Below the pieces are notes generated by a model. The model worked only from the letters and a program-made list of their open reading frames with translations, had not been told where the DNA came from and did no database searches. Of a stretch of DNA of 64,000 nucleotides, positions 60,422 to 64,000 are shown one piece after another. Position 1 is the stretch's first letter. Each line of letters opens with the position of its first letter. This stretch comes from Aquabacterium sp. (GTDB lineage Bacteria > Pseudomonadota > Gammaproteobacteria > Burkholderiales > Burkholderiaceae_C), in the NCBI RefSeq assembly GCF_029946005.1, contig NZ_JAQSDR010000037.1, positions 62,001-126,000 on the forward strand, in the 5' to 3' direction. The translations under genes and the position numbers were made by a program.

Positions 60422-61756
60422 CTACCAGGAGGCCGCCATGGAGTCCTTGTTGAACTTGGCGTTCTGGGTGATGGCGTTCAGGCTCACGAATTCCAGCTTG
60501 TCCAGGGTGATTCCCTGCTGCAGTTGTGAATAGGTGTTGGAGCTCCACTTCACGCTGGGCTCCCCTTGTACGTAGAAGCTGGAGCCGTTGTCGGCAATGT
60601 ACAGTCCGTACCGCTTCATGGCTGTCGCCACCGCTTTGGCCTGTGTGTTCCAGGTCGAGGGAATCACAAAATCAGAGCGCAGCCGAAGCAGGGCCCCAAA
60701 AGGGATGCCGCCAGTTGCCAGTTGCCCCGCGGCATGCCGACCTGGCCACACGTAGCCATTGGTGGCGCGAATGCTGGCCATGACGCTTCCGGGCAGTGTG
60801 ACGCGAAGTGCATGCTTGATCTCGCCAGCGCTGGCTTCATCGGCACGCACCAGGAGCGGGAGGATGGGCAGCCCGGCGGCATCGCCGGATCCCCATGTTT
60901 CTGGGCGCATTTCAAGCGAGTTCAGGTTCCATGCTGCTGAAGCGTAGCTGTGCCACTGCCCGTTGAATTTGTAGGTGTAGTAGCTTTCCCACAAGCGACA
61001 GGAGCCGGTTTCCAGAACCACGGCATGGCTGTCGGTGGTGAACTGATTGGCAGCGTTGCTCCCGCCTTCGATCTTGATGGTGGCGTCGGGTGGGAAGGGG
61101 AAACGGCGCTGAGTCGCTGCCACGCTGCCGCAATTGCGTTGCAGCTTGAAGGAGGCCCCGTTGGGCACGGCGCAATCACTTTCGTCGGGAACGCCCGCGC
61201 CGTTGCCATCCCGAGGGTCCGTGATGTCGTACGAGATCAATGGCCAACTCGTGCTGCTGAACGAGCCGTCTACGGTGTTGTAGGGGATGCCGTAGTAGTC
61301 GGAGGCGGTGGGGTCTTCATTCATGCCCCAATCCAGGTGCATGCGTGGGTTGCCGAGTTTGCTCTGCATGGAGGCCTTCCACGCCGTATTTTGGGGGTGG
61401 GCAGGGAACTTGGCAGTGTCATCAACGCGGGTGTTGAAAATCGCATTGGCCGGAAAGATGGTGCAACCAGCGATCACTGGGCTGCTGGCGGTCGTTGTGG
61501 CCGTCGTGCCCGTTGTGGCGGTGCCAGTGGTGGTGGTGCCAGTGGTGGTGGTGCCAGTGGTGGCGGTACCAGTGGTGGCGGTACCAGTGGTGGCGGTACC
61601 AGTGGTGGCGGTACCGCTGCTGGTGGCAGGCGGTGTCACCGTTGTGGCGGGCGGCACGGTGGTGGTGGTTGTCCCACCGCCGCCGCAGGCGGTCAGAGTG
61701 GCCATCAGTGACAGGCTGATCAGGTGGCTGTGGGGATATTTACTGGAGGAGTTCAC
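60422..61756 (-). CDS. Secreted lipoprotein with a five-residue tandem-repeat linker
   Basis: The GTG at 61756 gives a classic lipoprotein signal ending LMATLTAC, with Cys24 lipidated and followed by GGGG. A Thr/Gly/Ala-rich linker follows, including repeats of the unit GTATT (residues ~47-79). The body (~90-444) is a conserved secreted domain of unknown function. Recognisable patches are LHLDWGMNEDPTASDYYGIP-like HLDWGMNEDPTASDYYGIPY, HAVVLETGSCRLWESYY, DAAGLPILPLLVRADEASAG and KRYGLYIADNGSSFYVQG. Similar domains occur in secreted proteins of diverse bacteria but I know no assigned role. An earlier ATG at 61831 would bury the signal peptide, so it is rejected. The gene is divergent from the lipoprotein at 62301. 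Confidence 0.75.
   Translation of the reverse strand: MNSSSKYPHSHLISLSLMATLTACGGGGTTTTTVPPATTVTPPATSSGTATTGTATTGTATTGTATTGTTTTGTTTTGTATTGTTATTTASSPVIAGCTIFPANAIFNTRVDDTAKFPAHPQNTAWKASMQSKLGNPRMHLDWGMNEDPTASDYYGIPYNTVDGSFSSTSWPLISYDITDPRDGNGAGVPDESDCAVPNGASFKLQRNCGSVAATQRRFPFPPDATIKIEGGSNAANQFTTDSHAVVLETGSCRLWESYYTYKFNGQWHSYASAAWNLNSLEMRPETWGSGDAAGLPILPLLVRADEASAGEIKHALRVTLPGSVMASIRATNGYVWPGRHAAGQLATGGIPFGALLRLRSDFVIPSTWNTQAKAVATAMKRYGLYIADNGSSFYVQGEPSVKWSSNTYSQLQQGITLDKLEFVSLNAITQNAKFNKDSMAASW
61521..61615. repeat. 15-bp tandem repeat in the lipoprotein linker
   Basis: Six near-identical 15-bp units (GTGCCAGTGGTGGTG or GTACCAGTGGTGGCG) run from 61521 to 61610, with a partial seventh. Degenerate copies flank the array. 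The unit length is a multiple of three, so copy-number changes would alter linker length without breaking the frame. Confidence 0.9.
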
Positions 61757-62300
61757 GTTTAATTCAATCCACGCATTTGCACTACAAAATTGCCTTCTGC
61801 CGACGTCGACGACAACCGTTGAAAGCAGCATGGTTGGAAGGTTAGCGGCAAGGTCTTTCAGTCACTGGGCAAGTTGTAAGTGAATACAAAAAAAAGCTTT
61901 TTAAAGAAACATCTAAAAGTGTGAAATAAGTCAACCCCTGATATGGGGGGTTGTCCGGTTTAGCGGGGGAGGCTGTGTCGTTTGTGCCGATCTCTGGTGT
62001 TTCCGTGTGCCTGACGTTGTTACAAATTGGCGCATTATCCGCAACATGGGGCTGCCGAGGCTAAGCATGATGCATTCGTTGTTTGGGAAAAATCGCTTTC
62101 ATCAAGCGGTTAGGGTTCTTGCAAACGGTCGGTTGGTTACATGAGCAGATGGTCGCATTCGATGTAGCGGCTACAGTGCTGGCCAAGTCGGTCGAAGAAT
62201 TTGGAAGAGCTGGGCCGTGTTGGGTCATCCCAAGTTTGGACATGTTGCTCGCAATGCGAGTCTGGCTTGGCGCATCCAGTTATGTGCAGTAGAGGTATCA
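61757..62300. other. Regulatory gap between divergent lipoprotein genes
   Basis: No gene is convincing in these 544 unusually AT-rich bases. They hold a hairpin CAACCCC/GGGGTTG (61932-61953). A GG-N10-GC element, TGGCGC-ATTAT-CCGC (62028-62042), reads towards the gene at 62301 but matches the -12 box poorly. A frame at 62083-62292 lacks a ribosome-binding site. Confidence 0.45.
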
Positions 62301-64000
62301 ATGCTTATTTCTCGTCAATTTCTTTTCGCCGCAGTGACCTCCGCCATGTTGGCCGCCTGCGGCGGCGGTGGTACTTCAGGCACTGAAACCCCGACCACCA
62401 GTGGTTCGGGGACCGTGGTTCCCCCATCGGGCACGAGTTCCACCGGCTCTTCCACAGGCGGAACGACAACGACGCCGACCAGCCCCACGGCGCCTGTGCC
62501 CGCGGCCACTGTCACAATCACGGTTCAACCTGCCAATGTCAGCACTTCTGCTGGTGGCGATGCGTCGTTCAGCGTCACTGCATCTTCTACCGACACCCTG
62601 AGCTACCAGTGGCTGCGCAATGGGGTCGCCATTGCGGGGGCAACAGCTTCCTCTTTCGTGGCCAAGGCTGTGCAGTCCGCTGACAGCGGCGCCAAGTTCT
62701 CGGTGGTTGTCAAAGGCTCTGTGACCAATGTCACCAGCTCGCAAGCAATTTTGAGCGTGACGATGGCATCGGCCACGTCATATCCCGTCATGTTTGTGAC
62801 CAGCGTGCCTGCATTTGGCTTTGCCAACCAGTTGAACACGTTTGGCAACCATGGCAGTGGTGTCACTGATGCCATTGCCGGTGGCGATTTGTATGTTCGC
62901 TATACCGATGGCACTTTGCGCAACCTGACCAAGGAAGCTGGCTGGGGCGTTGACTCTGGCGGTATCCAAGGTGGTGCCAAGGCCATTTCCGTGCGCCAGC
63001 CTTCGATGCACTGGGATGGCAAGAAAGCTCTTTTCTCCATGATGGTGGGCGGAGCTACTGCTCGCTACCAGGCGCCTGCCAGAAATTGGCAAATGTACGA
63101 AGTGACCGGCTTGGGCAAGGGCGAGAAGGTGGTCATCACCAAGGTGGCCAACCAGCCCGCCACATACAACAACATCTCGCCGATCTATGGCAGCGACGAC
63201 AGCGTCCTGTTTATTTCCGATGCCCCATTGTTTGGCATGACCGCGACTTACCCGCAATTGGACGAGTACGAGGCCATTGCCACCAACACTGGTGTCTGGA
63301 AGCTGAATGTATCAAGCGGCAAAATTACGCAACTTGAGCACTCCCCCAGTGGCGTCTTTGACCTGTTCTTGGACAGCTATGGTCGTGTCTTGTTCACCAA
63401 GTGGGACCACTTGAAGCGTGACCAGGAAGCGGACATCGATCGCTACCTCGGTGGCGTGTACGGCACCATTGACTACGAGTCGGAAACCTCCACGAAGACC
63501 AAGACCTATCCCCGCAGGGACGCCAGTGGCAAGCTCATCGCCGACACGAAGGGCGTTCTCTACGACGTGTTCCCCGAGGCCCGCCATGCCCAGGATCCGA
63601 CGCGCGACCCCAATGAGCCGCTGCATGACTACAACCAGTTCTTCCTCTGGCAGGTCAATGAGGACGGCTCTGAAGAAGAAACCATCAACCACGTAGGTCG
63701 TCATGAGTTTGGGGGCACTTACAACACCGGGGTGTTTCTCAATGACCCGAATTTGAGCGATGCCTTCCCGAGTTTTGGTGCCAACGTCAGCATGCGCGGC
63801 ACGTTCAGGCCTGATGCCGGTATGTTCCAGATGCGTGAAGACATCAACCGCCCTGGTACTTATCTTGGCACCTATTCGATGGAATTTGCCCGTCAAACCT
63901 CTGGCCGCATTGTCGAATTCTCGATGCCGCCCGGCAAGAGTCCTGAGGAGGTGGCGGTCACTGACTACACCAATGCCACACTTGACGCGGACCCCTACGG
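62301..64000 (+). CDS. Large secreted lipoprotein with Ig-like domain and propeller-like body (3' truncated by window edge)
   Basis: The frame stays open from ATG 62301 to the end of the window (566 codons seen). An AGAGG lies eight bases before the ATG. The signal peptide ends SAMLAAC, with Cys20 lipidated and then GGGG. A Thr/Ser/Pro/Gly linker (~21-70) leads into a bacterial Ig-like domain (~72-152, with YQWLRNGVAIAGAT). The remaining sequence has TolB/PD40-like features: HWDGKKALFSMMVGG, ISPIYGSDDSVLFISDAP and VFDLFLDSYGRVLFTKWDH. This suggests a beta-propeller, perhaps related to the HzsA-middle-domain type. No catalytic residues are identifiable. Like the divergent gene it is probably an outer-membrane lipoprotein linked to the surface polysaccharide locus. 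Function is unknown. Confidence 0.8.
   Translation, partial: MLISRQFLFAAVTSAMLAACGGGGTSGTETPTTSGSGTVVPPSGTSSTGSSTGGTTTTPTSPTAPVPAATVTITVQPANVSTSAGGDASFSVTASSTDTLSYQWLRNGVAIAGATASSFVAKAVQSADSGAKFSVVVKGSVTNVTSSQAILSVTMASATSYPVMFVTSVPAFGFANQLNTFGNHGSGVTDAIAGGDLYVRYTDGTLRNLTKEAGWGVDSGGIQGGAKAISVRQPSMHWDGKKALFSMMVGGATARYQAPARNWQMYEVTGLGKGEKVVITKVANQPATYNNISPIYGSDDSVLFISDAPLFGMTATYPQLDEYEAIATNTGVWKLNVSSGKITQLEHSPSGVFDLFLDSYGRVLFTKWDHLKRDQEADIDRYLGGVYGTIDYESETSTKTKTYPRRDASGKLIADTKGVLYDVFPEARHAQDPTRDPNEPLHDYNQFFLWQVNEDGSEEETINHVGRHEFGGTYNTGVFLNDPNLSDAFPSFGANVSMRGTFRPDAGMFQMREDINRPGTYLGTYSMEFARQTSGRIVEFSMPPGKSPEEVAVTDYTNATLDADPY

Noticed and set aside
61521..61615. CRISPR-like array
   Set aside because: Units are contiguous 15-bp repeats without spacers and are translated in frame, so this is a coding minisatellite.
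61757..61831. Upstream start for the 60.4-kb lipoprotein
   Set aside because: It would place 25 residues before a well-formed lipoprotein signal peptide, which would prevent normal export.
62083..62292. Possible 69-residue gene before the last lipoprotein
   Set aside because: TTG start without a ribosome-binding site, no family resemblance; more likely leader or control DNA.

Overview
The window is GC-rich, densely packed DNA with short intergenic gaps, many overlapping start and stop codons and frequent GTG or TTG starts. The gene set points to a betaproteobacterium of the order Burkholderiales, in the Comamonadaceae/Sphaerotilaceae neighbourhood. It includes a NIT-ANTAR nitrate regulator next to a nitrite channel, MutL with an endonuclease-type motif, Tat-exported AmiC, and an exosortase-A (XrtA/PEP-CTERM) style exopolysaccharide locus. 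Placement below order is not possible from this sequence alone.

Layout. 1-3.9 kb: nitrate/nitrite module (nitrate-responsive antiterminator, attenuator leader, formate/nitrite-family channel, fused PP2C phosphatase/Ser-Thr kinase). 3.9-5.8 kb: TetR repressor and a divergent DAPG-hydrolase-like gene with two palindromic operators between them. 5.8-18.5 kb: housekeeping genes (folA, thyA, an ABC exporter with a divergent MarR regulator, miaA, a Bcr/CflA-type exporter, rluB, mutL, a DedA protein, psd, trhO, an RluA-type synthase). 18.5-24.4 kb: an accessory block with a Shedu-type defence nuclease and the broken remains of a large SMC-like ATPase, separated by stretches with no recognisable gene. 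24.4-27.7 kb: a frameshifted CPBP protease and a membrane Ser/Thr kinase with a C-terminal sensor. 27.7-37 kb: amiC, tsaE, queG, a quinone oxidoreductase, a zinc metallopeptidase, nadB, a ComFB-like gene, nadC and nadA. 37-41.8 kb: a minus-strand operon for lipid-linked glycan transfer (flippase-like protein, dolichol-phosphate-type GT2, GT39, PAP2 phosphatase). 41.9-60 kb: a large exopolysaccharide locus. 60.4-64 kb: two divergent secreted lipoproteins, the second running off the window.

How the exopolysaccharide genes fit together. The initiating sugar transferase (41.9 kb), the glycosyltransferases (54.6 and 55.7 kb), the flippase (51.7 kb) and the ligase/polymerase (58.7 kb) would build and polymerise a lipid-linked repeat. 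The Wza-like lipoprotein, Wzz-like chain-length protein, tyrosine autokinase and 48-kb beta-barrel would control length and export. Deacetylase-like and acyltransferase genes would decorate the polymer. A GG-N10-GC sigma-54-type promoter lies just upstream of the export operon. No exosortase gene is in the window.

Most notable items: the ANTAR-type leader, the Shedu/broken SMC block, the kinase with its sensor placed after the catalytic domain, and an ATPase fused to a UDP-GlcNAc 2-epimerase-like domain. I saw no tRNA, rRNA, CRISPR array, integrase or intact insertion sequence.
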